The notes under the pieces: model-generated
The model's database searches: none
Seen by the model: the letters and a program-made list of their open reading frames with translations, nothing else
Told to the model about the DNA's origin: nothing
Made by a program: the position numbers and the translations under genes
Part shown: positions 7,450 through 15,479 of the stretch, one piece after another
Position numbering within the stretch: position 1 is the first letter of the stretch
Layout: each line of letters begins with the position of its first letter
DNA from: Streptomyces halobius
GTDB taxonomy: Bacteria > Actinomycetota > Actinomycetes > Streptomycetales > Streptomycetaceae
Direction: 5' to 3'
DNA: 64,000 nt
Assembly (NCBI RefSeq): GCF_023277745.1
Contig: NZ_CP086322.1
Location: 6,696,001 to 6,760,000 of the forward strand

Positions 7450-8171
7450 GAGCGCCCCCCGGCCTCGTACGGGCACGCTCGGGGGAAGGAGCGGCGGATG
7501 AACTGGCCGACCTGCCCGTGCGCGAAGCTGTCCGGCATCGTCGACAGGAACACCGAGTCCTGGTCGAACTTCGGGGACCGGTTGAGGACCTTCACGTCCC
7601 GGATCTCCGCACCGCCGATGTTGTTCAGCACGCCGTAGGCGGTCCGCTTGTGCACGACGTCGAGGCGCCGGCACACGTCGAGCGCTTTGAGCATCCCTGT
7701 CTTCTCGACGGGGAGCGGGACGTGCAGCTCGTACGACAGCGGGTTCTCGTGCCCGAGAGAGACGAGGAGATCCCGCGTCGCGCGCAGGCCGCGCAGGTAC
7801 CGTCCCGGCCGCTGCACGCGGCCCGCGTAGTACGCCTCCACCCGGGAGACCGGGCCGCGGTGCAGCACGGGCACCCCGTCGGGCTGCGGCGCCATGACGA
7901 AGAAGTCGTCATTGCACAGCAGGAACGTCTCCGACACGCCCTGGTTCAAGCACGCGGCCCGCACGCCGAGGGTCGTGTTCTGGTACTTCGTGCCGTCCTG
8001 GTCTGTTGGGATATGCCGCACATCACGGACCCATGTCGGCAGGTGGCCAACGATCCATACGTGCCGGTGCGGGACGTTCGCCGCCCACGACCGCAGCGCA
8101 TAGCGCAGCTGCTCGTTCGTGGCACCGACCCGCACGGGCACGACGATGTCGACCTCGGATGCCGTCATCAT
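7446..8171 (-). CDS. Stealth/glycosyltransferase-like protein in the connector module
   Basis: 241 residues. The start (MMTASEVDIVVPVRVGATNE) is a Rossmann-like first strand of nucleotide-sugar transferases. LRSWAANVPHRHVWIVGHLP, then 'NTTLGVRAACLN' and the acidic 'LLCNDDFFVM' follow the pattern of Stealth-type phosphotransferases and GT-A enzymes, where the Asp pair binds metal and donor sugar-phosphate. The later 'SYELHVPLPV' also fits this family. It overlaps the adaptor gene by 4 nt, so it is co-expressed with structural genes. It could glycosylate a virion protein or alter the host envelope. The exact reaction is not readable. Confidence 0.65.
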   Translation of the reverse strand: MMTASEVDIVVPVRVGATNEQLRYALRSWAANVPHRHVWIVGHLPTWVRDVRHIPTDQDGTKYQNTTLGVRAACLNQGVSETFLLCNDDFFVMAPQPDGVPVLHRGPVSRVEAYYAGRVQRPGRYLRGLRATRDLLVSLGHENPLSYELHVPLPVEKTGMLKALDVCRRLDVVHKRTAYGVLNNIGGAEIRDVKVLNRSPKFDQDSVFLSTMPDSFAHGQVGQFIRRSFPRACPYEAGGRS

Positions 8172-8180
8172 GGCCGGCCG

Positions 8181-8879
8181 TCAGGAGGAGGAGTCACACA
8201 GGACCGGGGTGTACGCGCACACCGGCTCCGGCGGCGCGACGGTCGTCACGAAGGTGCGCCGGTGGCAGTTCTTCCCGACCGGGGTGAGCATCGGGCCCGG
8301 AGTGCCGGCCGCGTCGACCGGCATCACGTCGTACGGTCCGGATCCCCAGCCGCCGCCGGCCCGGGTCGCCCCGTTCAGGACGAGCGAGACAGCCTCGGAG
8401 CCGACTTCGAGGTCACCGAGCTGGCCGTTCGTCACCCAGGGCAGCAGGAAGTAGATCCACGCCCCGTCGCCGCTGGCGTCGGCGTCGCACACGTCCTCGC
8501 CCAAGACCTCGGCCCACAGCTCAATCGCGAAGCCGCTGTTGCACTGGATGGAGCAGTCGTCGTAGCCGATCGGCGTGCCGTCAAACCCGTACATGACGGG
8601 GTTGCCGGTCGTGATCTCGATGAACTCGGGGCTGACGGTGAAGAAGTTCAGCTCCAGGTCGTAGCCGTTGAACGTCGGACAGCCCCTCTTGAACCCGCAC
8701 TGGCGGCCGTTCGCGGCGGTGTAGGTGACGTCTTGGCCTTCCTCGACGTTCGCGTTCATCGCCAAGGTCGCGAAGCAGTCGAAGGTGAAGCCGTTGTCCT
8801 CGCCGCAGACAGGGCGGCCGCAGCCGTCCAGCCGCGTGACTCGGATGACGTCGGCGTTTGCGATCAGCGGGCACGGCAT
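8181..8879 (-). CDS. Major tail protein
   Basis: 232 residues from the ATG at 8879, with GGAGG 8 nt upstream; an upstream TTG at 8894 is less well placed. Key features match Streptomyces siphovirus major tail proteins: MPCPLIANADVIRVTRLDGC, 'FDCFATLAMNANVEEGQDV', 'CGFKRGCPTFNGYDLEL', 'SPEFIEITTGNPVMYG' and 'IGYDDCSIQC'. It polymerises into the tail tube. One copy of the 16-bp structural-gene motif lies just upstream. The gene ends 9 bases before the coupled glycosyltransferase-like gene. Confidence 0.85.
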   Translation of the reverse strand: MPCPLIANADVIRVTRLDGCGRPVCGEDNGFTFDCFATLAMNANVEEGQDVTYTAANGRQCGFKRGCPTFNGYDLELNFFTVSPEFIEITTGNPVMYGFDGTPIGYDDCSIQCNSGFAIELWAEVLGEDVCDADASGDGAWIYFLLPWVTNGQLGDLEVGSEAVSLVLNGATRAGGGWGSGPYDVMPVDAAGTPGPMLTPVGKNCHRRTFVTTVAPPEPVCAYTPVLCDSSS

Positions 8880-8907
8880 GCCGGGAACCTCCAACCCTCC
8901 TGGAGGC

Positions 8908-8923
8908 CCGGCCCAAAACCAGC
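8908..8923 (-). promoter_or_regulatory. Repeat motif upstream of major tail protein start (copy 3 of 4)
   Basis: Minus-strand GCTGGTTTTGGGCCGG, 29-44 nt upstream of the major tail protein ATG at 8879. It is identical to copies 1 and 4. Confidence 0.6.
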
Positions 8924-8983
8924 GGCGCAGTCACCAGCATAGCTAGTGGCACTTCCGATCCGTCTCACAGCGACGATCGGGGC

Positions 8984-9145
8984 ATGGCGGCTAGACAGCC
9001 AGCCGAATGTCCTGATGTGACCATAGGTGCGAAGGATGCATATGATCTTGCTAAGGCGTGGTTCGCGACGTCTTCGGCCGGTACGGGGGATTACTCCCAG
9101 CTCTTCTACGCCATCGCTAAGCGGTCTGACCACCTGGTGGCGTGA
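8984..9145 (+). CDS. Hypothetical 53-residue protein
   Basis: A short plus-strand frame starting MAARQPAECPDVTIGAKDAY and ending KRSDHLVA. It precedes the toxin gene in the same direction by 63 nt. Composition is ordinary for a protein, but the ribosome site is weak and I see no family. It may be only the leader region of the toxin-immunity transcript. Confidence 0.3.
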   Translation: MAARQPAECPDVTIGAKDAYDLAKAWFATSSAGTGDYSQLFYAIAKRSDHLVA

Positions 9146-9208
9146 GGGAGAGGAGCGGGCTGGTGACGCTGAGCTGCGCCGCCCTGCTGTCTATGCTGCC
9201 AAGGAACA

Positions 9209-10774
9209 ATGAAAAATCAGTGGAAAATCCGAATGACAGCGTTTATGGTGACGCTGTCAATTTTCTTCACCGGGGGAATGGGGGCGGCGGCTGCCGCTGA
9301 GTCGCAGCAAGCCACTTCAGCGCTTACGAAGTGCAGCACACTACCCCTCAAAGAAAAGCTCTCATGCCTCAAGAAACTCCTTCATGACGCGAAGATTAGC
9401 GCCAGATTGGTAGTTCTATTCATCGCTGAGCATGAATGGCATAAAGAGACGAAGAGTCGCTTGCCCGAGCTGTATAAGAAATCGCAGAAGCTGAAGAAGC
9501 TCGCTCAAGCTGCTGTCGACCATAAAATCACGGCGGAGGACCTGAAGGACCCGCATATCGCTAAGGCGGTTGCCGGGGAAAAGGCAGCGATCAAGGCTCT
9601 CGATTCGTACTTCAATGTTTTCTATGAAGCGGCACCTCTCATGGTCCAGCTCGTAAAGGCCGAAGTCGATCTCATGGTCGGGCTTGCTCCAATTGTGGAT
9701 TCTACTGCCAAGACCCTCAAGGATCCTGAATTGAAGCATGCGTTCGACGAGATGAACGCAGGCTTCGGTCAAATGAATCATGCCCTCACGGGTCTGAACG
9801 TCGCCTCGGCTCAGATAAACCGCGGTTTGAATCAAATGAACCATGGCTTGAACGAGATGAACCACGGTCTTGGCCAGATGAATGAGGGTCTTGATCTGAT
9901 AAACGAGGCTGTTGACGGGGCCAACCGGGGCATTTCTAAGGCCAATAGCGGCGTCGCCGGGATGAACAGGGCTATCGATGACCTGAACAAGTCACTCAAG
10001 AGTGGTGCCCTCTCGAAGGACGGCAGCCCCTTCAAGGATCTCGACCTTTCTGGCATCGACGAGTATATCCACGGTGGCCCCTTGCCGGTGGAGAGCAAGG
10101 CGAAGCAGGCCATCACTTCCGCAATAGTGAACTTTGTCCCTGTAGTGGGGGATGCGAAGGGGATTGTGGAAGCCCTCACCGGTGAGGACTCGGTAACCGG
10201 AGAAAAGCTCTCCCCTGTCGATCGTGCTCTCGGTGCCGTCATCTTCCTGCGCTGGGTGAAGGCGGGTAAGTCGGTTATCACGGCCGGCGATCTGGCCAAG
10301 GCCGTAAAGAACGAAAAGGCATTCAACAGGGTCGGCAGTGTCCGCTGGGGAGCAGGAGGCGGAGGCAAGACTGCGCTCGGAGACTCATACAAGACGCCTA
10401 TCACTGAAGATCTGCGGAAAATAGTCAACCCTGGAAACGGAAAGACTAACTGCCGCGCGTGCGTCCTGGGAGTCGAAAGAACTCTGGACGGCACCCCAGC
10501 GTCAGCACTCCCCAAACTGCGTGGCGGGAATTACAAAGTTCTAGAGAAATACTTTCCTGGCAAGAAGTTCGTGAAGAGGTCGTTGTCCAATATCGTCAAG
10601 GACGTCAAGAAGGCAGGAGACGGCGCGCGGGGTATCGTGTACGGGGGGAACCCAGATCTGGCTCACGTGTTTAACGTGATCAATCGTGACGGCGATGTAA
10701 TATTTTTGGATGCTCAGGTGGGGCGTGCATCACCCAAGGGATATAAAATCTATCGGTTCATGAGGACGAAATGA
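9209..10774 (+). CDS. Secreted polymorphic toxin with C-terminal papain-fold (glutamine-deamidase-like) domain
   Basis: 521 residues; AAGGA lies a few nt before the ATG. Order of parts: signal peptide (about 1-30, MTAFMVTLSIFFTGGMGAAAA); helical region to about 180; a run of short heptad-like repeats 'MNHGLNEMNHGLGQMNEGL' (about 190-260); a pretoxin segment 'VPVVGDAKGIVEALTGED' (about 310-330); and a C-terminal toxin domain. That domain has NCRAC (C415, C418), LAHVFNV (H486) and IFLDAQVG (D501), the Cys-His-Asp layout of papain-fold toxins that deamidate or cleave target proteins. GC and codon use are lower than in the flanking phage genes. The stop overlaps the immunity gene start. It is encoded inside a phage structural module on the opposite strand. 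Confidence 0.8.
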   Translation: MKNQWKIRMTAFMVTLSIFFTGGMGAAAAAESQQATSALTKCSTLPLKEKLSCLKKLLHDAKISARLVVLFIAEHEWHKETKSRLPELYKKSQKLKKLAQAAVDHKITAEDLKDPHIAKAVAGEKAAIKALDSYFNVFYEAAPLMVQLVKAEVDLMVGLAPIVDSTAKTLKDPELKHAFDEMNAGFGQMNHALTGLNVASAQINRGLNQMNHGLNEMNHGLGQMNEGLDLINEAVDGANRGISKANSGVAGMNRAIDDLNKSLKSGALSKDGSPFKDLDLSGIDEYIHGGPLPVESKAKQAITSAIVNFVPVVGDAKGIVEALTGEDSVTGEKLSPVDRALGAVIFLRWVKAGKSVITAGDLAKAVKNEKAFNRVGSVRWGAGGGGKTALGDSYKTPITEDLRKIVNPGNGKTNCRACVLGVERTLDGTPASALPKLRGGNYKVLEKYFPGKKFVKRSLSNIVKDVKKAGDGARGIVYGGNPDLAHVFNVINRDGDVIFLDAQVGRASPKGYKIYRFMRTK

Positions 10775-11037
10775 CGCTAAGTCAATCTGAAGCCTTGAAG
10801 GTCGCGGAGGAGCTGCTTGCGCGAGAAACAGGCCCCTACGACCCCGTACTCAAAATCGATTACGAACGAGTGAGGGAAAAGGGCGGGATTCTCATTGCCC
10901 CCTACAACGGCGAAGAATACCTGAGGACCCGAAACTGGGATGACATGTTGGTCGGTCTCTGCCCAATTCTCGTGGACCTCACCACCGGACACGCACGCCT
11001 AGGTACAGTCGAAGAAAGACCTTTGTGGGAGGAATAA
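10771..11037 (+). CDS. Immunity protein, YrhB/Imm35-like
   Basis: 88 residues whose ATG overlaps the toxin stop (ATGA), so translation is coupled. The sequence opens with a helix (SQSEALKVAEELLARE) and then strands (GGILIAPYNGEEYL, LCPILVDLTTGHARLGT) with an acidic end (PLWEE). This layout matches the YrhB-type immunity proteins (Imm35) that accompany papain-fold and similar toxins. It should bind and neutralise the toxin in the cytoplasm of the producer. The family call rests on pattern memory; the immunity role is well supported by coupling and order. A strong hairpin terminator follows. Confidence 0.75.
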   Translation: MTLSQSEALKVAEELLARETGPYDPVLKIDYERVREKGGILIAPYNGEEYLRTRNWDDMLVGLCPILVDLTTGHARLGTVEERPLWEE

Positions 11038-11046
11038 ATCTCACTA

Positions 11047-11078
11047 TGCCCCCGTCCAAGGATTTTTTGGACGGGGGC
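11047..11078 (+). terminator. Hairpin terminator after toxin-immunity pair
   Basis: CCCCCGTCCAA and TTGGACGGGGG pair around a short T-rich loop, directly after the immunity gene. Confidence 0.8.
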
Positions 11079-11144
11079 GCTTCCCGTCGCAGAGGCGCTG
11101 GCCATCTCCTTCAGGGAGAGTGTCACGATGAGAATCGTGAAACA

Positions 11145-11182
11145 CTAGGGAAAGCGCGGTAACCGAGGCGCGCTTTCCCTAG
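11145..11182 (-). terminator. Perfect 14-bp inverted repeat ending the glycosyltransferase operon
   Basis: CTAGGGAAAGCGCG at 11145-11158 pairs perfectly with 11169-11182 across a 10-nt loop. It abuts the stop of the minus-strand gene at 11183 and faces the plus-strand terminator, so it separates convergent units. Confidence 0.75.
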
Positions 11183-12031
11183 TTATCGCACCCGGCGTCG
11201 GCGGAATCGTTCTGGGCCGCGTGCCAGCGTGGTGTGGAACCATCGGGTCAGTTCCTCCCGGTTCTGTCCGCACTCTGCGACGAGGAGTTCGTCAGGGACG
11301 CGGAAGTGGTAGGGGCGGGTCGGCCGGGGGACGATGTCGCCGACGGGGACCGGAGCGAGGCGCATGCCACGGGTGTCGGCCAGGTAGGCATATCCGTAGG
11401 CGCGGATGTAACGGCCAGTCGGGTCGTGCCGGCGCCAGAACGCGGAGCGTGCGGCGCGCTGCTGGGAGCCGGGCGACAGGGCCTCGTAGACGATCGCGCG
11501 CTCGATGCGTGAGGCCGGGGCGATGTTCTCCAGGTGGTAGATCGGCACGTGGGGGACGCGAACGCGCTCGTAGCCTCCCTCGACCGGCGAGGGCGGGGTC
11601 TGGATGCTCCCCTTGGTGAATTCTTGGTCAGGGAGGAACGGGAACAGCCTGGGGCGCCACTTGTCGCCCCAAATGCCATCGGTGCGGTAGCTGGTGAGCG
11701 TGAACATCTCGCGGAGCGGAAACTGGAAGATGCGACGGTGGCGCTTGGTGATGAGGCCGCGCACGACGCGCTTGGCGCGGCTGCCCCACCGCTCGTCGGG
11801 TGAGGTGACCAGGACCCAGTCCCACGGGCGGATACCGGCGTCGATGAGGGCCTGGCGCTGCATCAGCCGGTAGTCGCCCTCATGGACCCACAGCTCCCCT
11901 GTGCGGGCGCGGTCGTCGACGATGACCAGCTCATCAACCCATGCCAGATTCTCCCGGAACTCGTCCACGAGCCACTCGGGCTCGTAACGCCAGCCGCCTA
12001 CCGCGAAGATGCGTGGCCTGTGGGCGGTCAT
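11183..12031 (-). CDS. Glycosyltransferase-like protein, family 2 style
   Basis: 282 residues from an ATG at 12031 (MTAHRPRIFAVGGWRYE). The Rossmann-like opening, 'WVDELVIVDDRARTGE' with a DD pair, 'DWVLVTSPDERWG' with a second acidic motif, and late 'HVPIYHLENI' follow the order of GT-A glycosyltransferases acting on nucleotide sugars. The end is very basic (RGPERFRRRRVR). It overlaps the end of the nitroreductase-like gene by about 100 nt and belongs to a small cargo run (13,789 to 11,183) within the phage module. Acceptor unknown; it might modify virion or cell-surface components. Confidence 0.6.
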   Translation of the reverse strand: MTAHRPRIFAVGGWRYEPEWLVDEFRENLAWVDELVIVDDRARTGELWVHEGDYRLMQRQALIDAGIRPWDWVLVTSPDERWGSRAKRVVRGLITKRHRRIFQFPLREMFTLTSYRTDGIWGDKWRPRLFPFLPDQEFTKGSIQTPPSPVEGGYERVRVPHVPIYHLENIAPASRIERAIVYEALSPGSQQRAARSAFWRRHDPTGRYIRAYGYAYLADTRGMRLAPVPVGDIVPRPTRPYHFRVPDELLVAECGQNREELTRWFHTTLARGPERFRRRRVR

Positions 12032-12650
12032 TTGGCCGCCCCGGTCTGGTCGTCGCTGCTCTGGCCTTCCTCGTCCTGTCGTGTGCTGCGGCGGCCCTCT
12101 TCTCCTGGTGGTGCTGTTGATCCGGGCTGCCCGGTACGGGGTGGCCGATGGCGATGGCGCCGCAGAAGATCCCCTCGCCGAAGATCCGCCGGAAGTGGTC
12201 ACGGTTGAACTGGCGGATGTTGGGGTTGACGTATGTCGTGGCCAGGCCCAGGTCTGTCGCGCGGAGCATCACCTGCTGGATGACCGCTCCGGCGTCCAGG
12301 AAGGGCATGAACTCCACCTCACCGGGAGCCTTGTACGTCTCCTCCCTGGCCATGAGCAGCAGCACCCAGGGGGCACGGTGGATCCAGCCGACCCCGCCGA
12401 CGAGGAGCCCGCTGAGAAGGGCGAGTTCGTCTCGTGAGTCGACCTCGACGGTGGACACGCCGCGCCGGTCGCAACTGGAAGGGCACAGGCCGATGGCTTC
12501 CCGCACCTGGCCGCGAAGGTCTTCCTGAACGGGCCTGGCGTCGTACATGCGGTCGCTGTGCCGCTGCCGCATGATCTCGATCAGGGTTTCCTTCTTGCGG
12601 GCCTGGTGTGCCAGATAGCGGGCTTGGGACTCGTCGACGACGTCGCTCAT
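11934..12650 (-). CDS. Nitroreductase-like flavoprotein
   Basis: 238 residues. The 'MRQRHSDRMYDARPV' start is the typical 'R.S.R.f....v' flavin-binding element of nitroreductases. 'LCPSSCDRR', the helix 'AGAVIQQVMLRATDLGLATT' and 'GAIAIGHPVPG' near residue 170 complete the fold. The segment after about residue 175 is Arg-rich and overlaps the next gene, so the true end may be degraded or extended by a frameshift. Family members reduce nitro compounds or quinones with FMN; some modify peptides. Substrate unknown. It is encoded in the cargo run next to the glycosyltransferase-like gene. Confidence 0.7.
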   Translation of the reverse strand: MSDVVDESQARYLAHQARKKETLIEIMRQRHSDRMYDARPVQEDLRGQVREAIGLCPSSCDRRGVSTVEVDSRDELALLSGLLVGGVGWIHRAPWVLLLMAREETYKAPGEVEFMPFLDAGAVIQQVMLRATDLGLATTYVNPNIRQFNRDHFRRIFGEGIFCGAIAIGHPVPGSPDQQHHQEKRAAAAHDRTRKARAATTRPGRPNDRPQATHLRGRRLALRARVARGRVPGESGMG

Positions 12651-12796
12651 CGTTCTCCTGGGGACAGCCGGCGTGGTGGCGCGGGGTGGGACAGCCGTTG
12701 GGTCATTCAGTTGGCGAACTTCCAGGCGCGTGCATGCCTACGTATGGCAGTTCGCGGTCTCTTCGCCCGGGTCGGCTGATAGCCGACAGGAATCCG

Positions 12797-13789
12797 TCAC
12801 ACCGGCTCCCCCAGATACGGAAAGTCGTCGCGCAGCGTGCCAGCGTCCGATGCATCCAGCCCCATGTCCACGGGCCGGGCCAGCACCAGGTGGAACATCG
12901 CCTCCGCGGCGTCCTCGACGAGGTTACGGCCGTTGTACTTACCGTCGGTGAACTTCGCGTCGCTGCCCACGCGGTAGTGCAGGATGTCCGGGACGATGCG
13001 CTTGCGTACCTCGATGGCGTACGCCTGCGCGTCGCCGTCGTAGCCGTTGGCCGCGACGGCACGAGCAACCATGTTCTGGATCTGGTCTCCCCAGGTCGCA
13101 GCGTCGTCCGCGGGTTCAGCGGACCCGAAATCGTCGGCCTCGTTGAAGCCAAACAGTGTGCTGGTGAGGGGAATTGCTGCGCGGTCCGTTTGCCGCCAGT
13201 CATCACCAGCGTCAGTCGGAACGGCAATGGCGCCCCATACACCGATGGTTGGAGCCCTCTTCAGAAGAAGATTGGGGACCTCAACCACAATGGCCTGGAC
13301 ATTCGTGCCGGCGAACAGATTCGTCGCCTGTTCCGGATCGAAGTCGCCGAGGTCAAGTTCGCTTCCGCCTACGACGGCTGTGCGGACGGCAGTGACAACG
13401 GGCCCCGCGATGTAGAAGGGATCTCTCGCGGCACCTGCCCAGAGTCGGACGCCGCTCAGCCCGGTAACCGCCTCGCCGGTAGTCGTGCGTGCGAGGACGA
13501 GCTGTTGGTCACACGCGGCCGGGCCGGCCACCAGAGTCAGCGTGGCTGCCTGTCGCCCGCCTGCGTCCAGATCACCGAAATTGACGCGGAGCGTCAGGTC
13601 CTCACGGGCGTCCCCGGTGATGTCAATTTTGAATTCGTAGACAGCCTCATGATGAAAACCTCCCGTCCCAGATAGGGGGTTGGTGTTCATCACGAAGACG
13701 GTGCCGGTGGCTCCCTGAAACGCGTAGACGTCGCTGATGTCGAGACGCGGGTCGTTCTTCGCGGTCAGGCCATCGAGGTGGTCAGACAT
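12797..13789 (-). CDS. DUF4331 family protein
   Basis: 330 residues from an ATG at 13789 preceded by AAGGAG. 'DHLDGLTAKNDPRLDISDVY' followed by 'TVFVMNTNPLSG' is the family signature. It continues with 'YEFKIDITGDAREDLTLRV', 'LWAGAARDPFYIAG', 'VVEVPNLLL' and 'VWGAIAVPT'. DUF4331 proteins are usually larger secreted proteins of soil bacteria with unknown function; this one lacks a signal peptide. It lies 46 nt downstream of a phage connector gene and leads the cargo run of three genes. No enzymatic residues can be named. Confidence 0.8.
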   Translation of the reverse strand: MSDHLDGLTAKNDPRLDISDVYAFQGATGTVFVMNTNPLSGTGGFHHEAVYEFKIDITGDAREDLTLRVNFGDLDAGGRQAATLTLVAGPAACDQQLVLARTTTGEAVTGLSGVRLWAGAARDPFYIAGPVVTAVRTAVVGGSELDLGDFDPEQATNLFAGTNVQAIVVEVPNLLLKRAPTIGVWGAIAVPTDAGDDWRQTDRAAIPLTSTLFGFNEADDFGSAEPADDAATWGDQIQNMVARAVAANGYDGDAQAYAIEVRKRIVPDILHYRVGSDAKFTDGKYNGRNLVEDAAEAMFHLVLARPVDMGLDASDAGTLRDDFPYLGEPV

Positions 13790-13835
13790 GAGGCTCCTTA
13801 ATGGGGAGAGGGACGGCACGAGATCCCGAATTGGC

Positions 13836-14528
13836 CTACGTACCTGCCAAGTTGGTGCCAGTGCCTCGGTTTCGGGTATGGATCTGGCGTCGGTGGGTGT
13901 CACGGCCGCGTGCCGTGGTGAACTCGCGGTCGCAGAGGTCGCATCCATACGGGCCTGCCTCCGCGTCGGTGCGGTTGTCGACGGCACGGTTGCTCCGGTC
14001 CATGCCTCCGGCGGCGTCCTCCTGGTCCCGGCCGCCGGTGTCCAGGGGGATGGCGTGTTGTCCGTACGTCCGTTCCGGGACGGGCGGGGGCGGCCCGGCC
14101 TCCACCTCCAGCTCGGGAGGGGCCCAGGCGGATTCGGAGCCCCCGCCAGGGACGCTAAACACCGGATCGTCCGGCGCTGGCACGGTGAGTGCGTCGGGCG
14201 TGGCCACGCCGAGGAGTTCGGTAAGCCTGGACGTGTCGGCGGCCTGGCGCGCCTGCTTCGGCCGCGTGAGCGGGATGGTGACCTCGGGGCCTCTCGTACC
14301 CGTCAGGGCCTGGCGGTGCTGCTCCTGGTCCTCGTCGGGCGAGACGTAACGGTGGCCGTCGACGTGGGAGCCGATGAGCAGTCTCTCGGGTACCTCCGTG
14401 AACAGGGCGGCTGGCACGGCGAAGGCGTTCGGTCCGACAGTGCGGATCTTCGGCGTCTGGGCGACCGCCCACGCGGCGAACTGCTGGCGCTGCTCGGCGG
14501 TGGGCACGACATGGATGAGGTCGGACAC
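13836..14528 (-). CDS. Phage head-tail connector protein with C-terminal C2H2-type zinc finger
   Basis: 230 residues from a GTG at 14528 with GAGGAG upstream. The N-terminal half (DLIHVVPTAEQRQQFAAWAV, 'RLLIGSHVDGHRYVSPDE') is followed by a disordered Pro/Glu-rich linker. The last ~30 residues contain 'CDLCDREFTTARGRDTH' and a second His in RRQIHT. This is C-x2-C ... H-x4-H, a classical zinc finger. It follows the upstream connector gene by 11 nt. The finger could bind DNA at the portal vertex or mediate packing; that role is inferred. Cargo genes follow directly. Confidence 0.6.
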   Translation of the reverse strand: MSDLIHVVPTAEQRQQFAAWAVAQTPKIRTVGPNAFAVPAALFTEVPERLLIGSHVDGHRYVSPDEDQEQHRQALTGTRGPEVTIPLTRPKQARQAADTSRLTELLGVATPDALTVPAPDDPVFSVPGGGSESAWAPPELEVEAGPPPPVPERTYGQHAIPLDTGGRDQEDAAGGMDRSNRAVDNRTDAEAGPYGCDLCDREFTTARGRDTHRRQIHTRNRGTGTNLAGT

Positions 14529-14539
14529 GACGGGGCTCC

Positions 14540-15403
14540 TCAGAAGGTCGTCTGCACGGTGACCGCGCACACGGTGCACGTCGTGCCGACCACGTACGTC
14601 CGCTCGACCAGCACCCGACGGTCGTTGTTACGTGTGTTGACGGACGCTCCGGGCCGGTCAGGGATGGTGACCGACGGGCCGCGGCGGATGACGAGGGGCC
14701 CGGTGATGTACATCCAGGCGGTACCCGGGTCCGCTGGGACGCCGCCGGGACCGGTGTTCTCCGCGCTGTATCCCGCGCCGATGACCACGCAGTTCCCGGC
14801 GAGAGTGCGCAGCCCGCCGGTCGTCGGGTCCTCGCGGACGAGGTCGCAACAGCCCAACAGAGCGGCGACGCCCGCTGGGACGTGGAGGGTGCCGACGCCG
14901 CCGTACGACTCGGCGAGACAGCCCTCCAGCACGGCGACGCCCTGTGCAACGCTCAACGGCCCCTCGACGGGGGTGAGGTCGACAGCGTCCTGGATGAGCT
15001 TGGACCGCCAGAACGCGGCCTCCAGCCCTTGCTGCTCGCCGAGGGACAGCGTCGCCTCGGCGTGCTCGCGGGCCTCGTTGTACGACCAGCCGATCGTGGA
15101 GCACTCGGATCCGGCGTACAGGGTGATGGGCTCGGCGTGCTCGGTCTCCGGTCGGCAGAACTCCTTGGTGCCGGGGGCGTCTCCCAAAGACTCCTCACCT
15201 GGCGACTCGTCGCTCGGGGACTCGTCCAGGCACGGGTCGGTCCAGGACTGGACGGGGCAGCAGCCACGGGCCAGCCATTCGACGCCCAGCAGCTCGTGCT
15301 CATCGGATACGTCCCGCACGTCGGTGCACGGCGTGTTGAGGATGCCGTGCGGGAGGGGGGTGCCGTCGATCGCCTCGACGTATTTCCGCAGACCTGCGGC
15401 CAT
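14540..15403 (-). CDS. Phage minor capsid / head-tail connector protein
   Basis: 287 residues starting MAAGLRKYVEAIDGTPLPHG. It contains GVEWLARGCCPVQ, a variable Ser/Glu/Asp-rich insert near residues 60-80, 'QGLEAAFWRSKLIQDAVDLT' and a strand-rich half ending 'RTYVVGTTCTVCAVTVQTTF'. Position right after the major capsid protein and before the zinc-finger connector indicates a head-completion or capsid-bound role. 'GPLVIRRGPSVTIPD' and 'WMYITG' look like the second half of capsid-like folds. Family not named with certainty. Confidence 0.6.
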   Translation of the reverse strand: MAAGLRKYVEAIDGTPLPHGILNTPCTDVRDVSDEHELLGVEWLARGCCPVQSWTDPCLDESPSDESPGEESLGDAPGTKEFCRPETEHAEPITLYAGSECSTIGWSYNEAREHAEATLSLGEQQGLEAAFWRSKLIQDAVDLTPVEGPLSVAQGVAVLEGCLAESYGGVGTLHVPAGVAALLGCCDLVREDPTTGGLRTLAGNCVVIGAGYSAENTGPGGVPADPGTAWMYITGPLVIRRGPSVTIPDRPGASVNTRNNDRRVLVERTYVVGTTCTVCAVTVQTTF

Positions 15404-15479
15404 CGAGTCTCAGCTCCTTCTCTCGGGGCGGCTGGCGCCACACGAAGCACCGCCCGCCACAGTCACGGTGCGGACGCGG

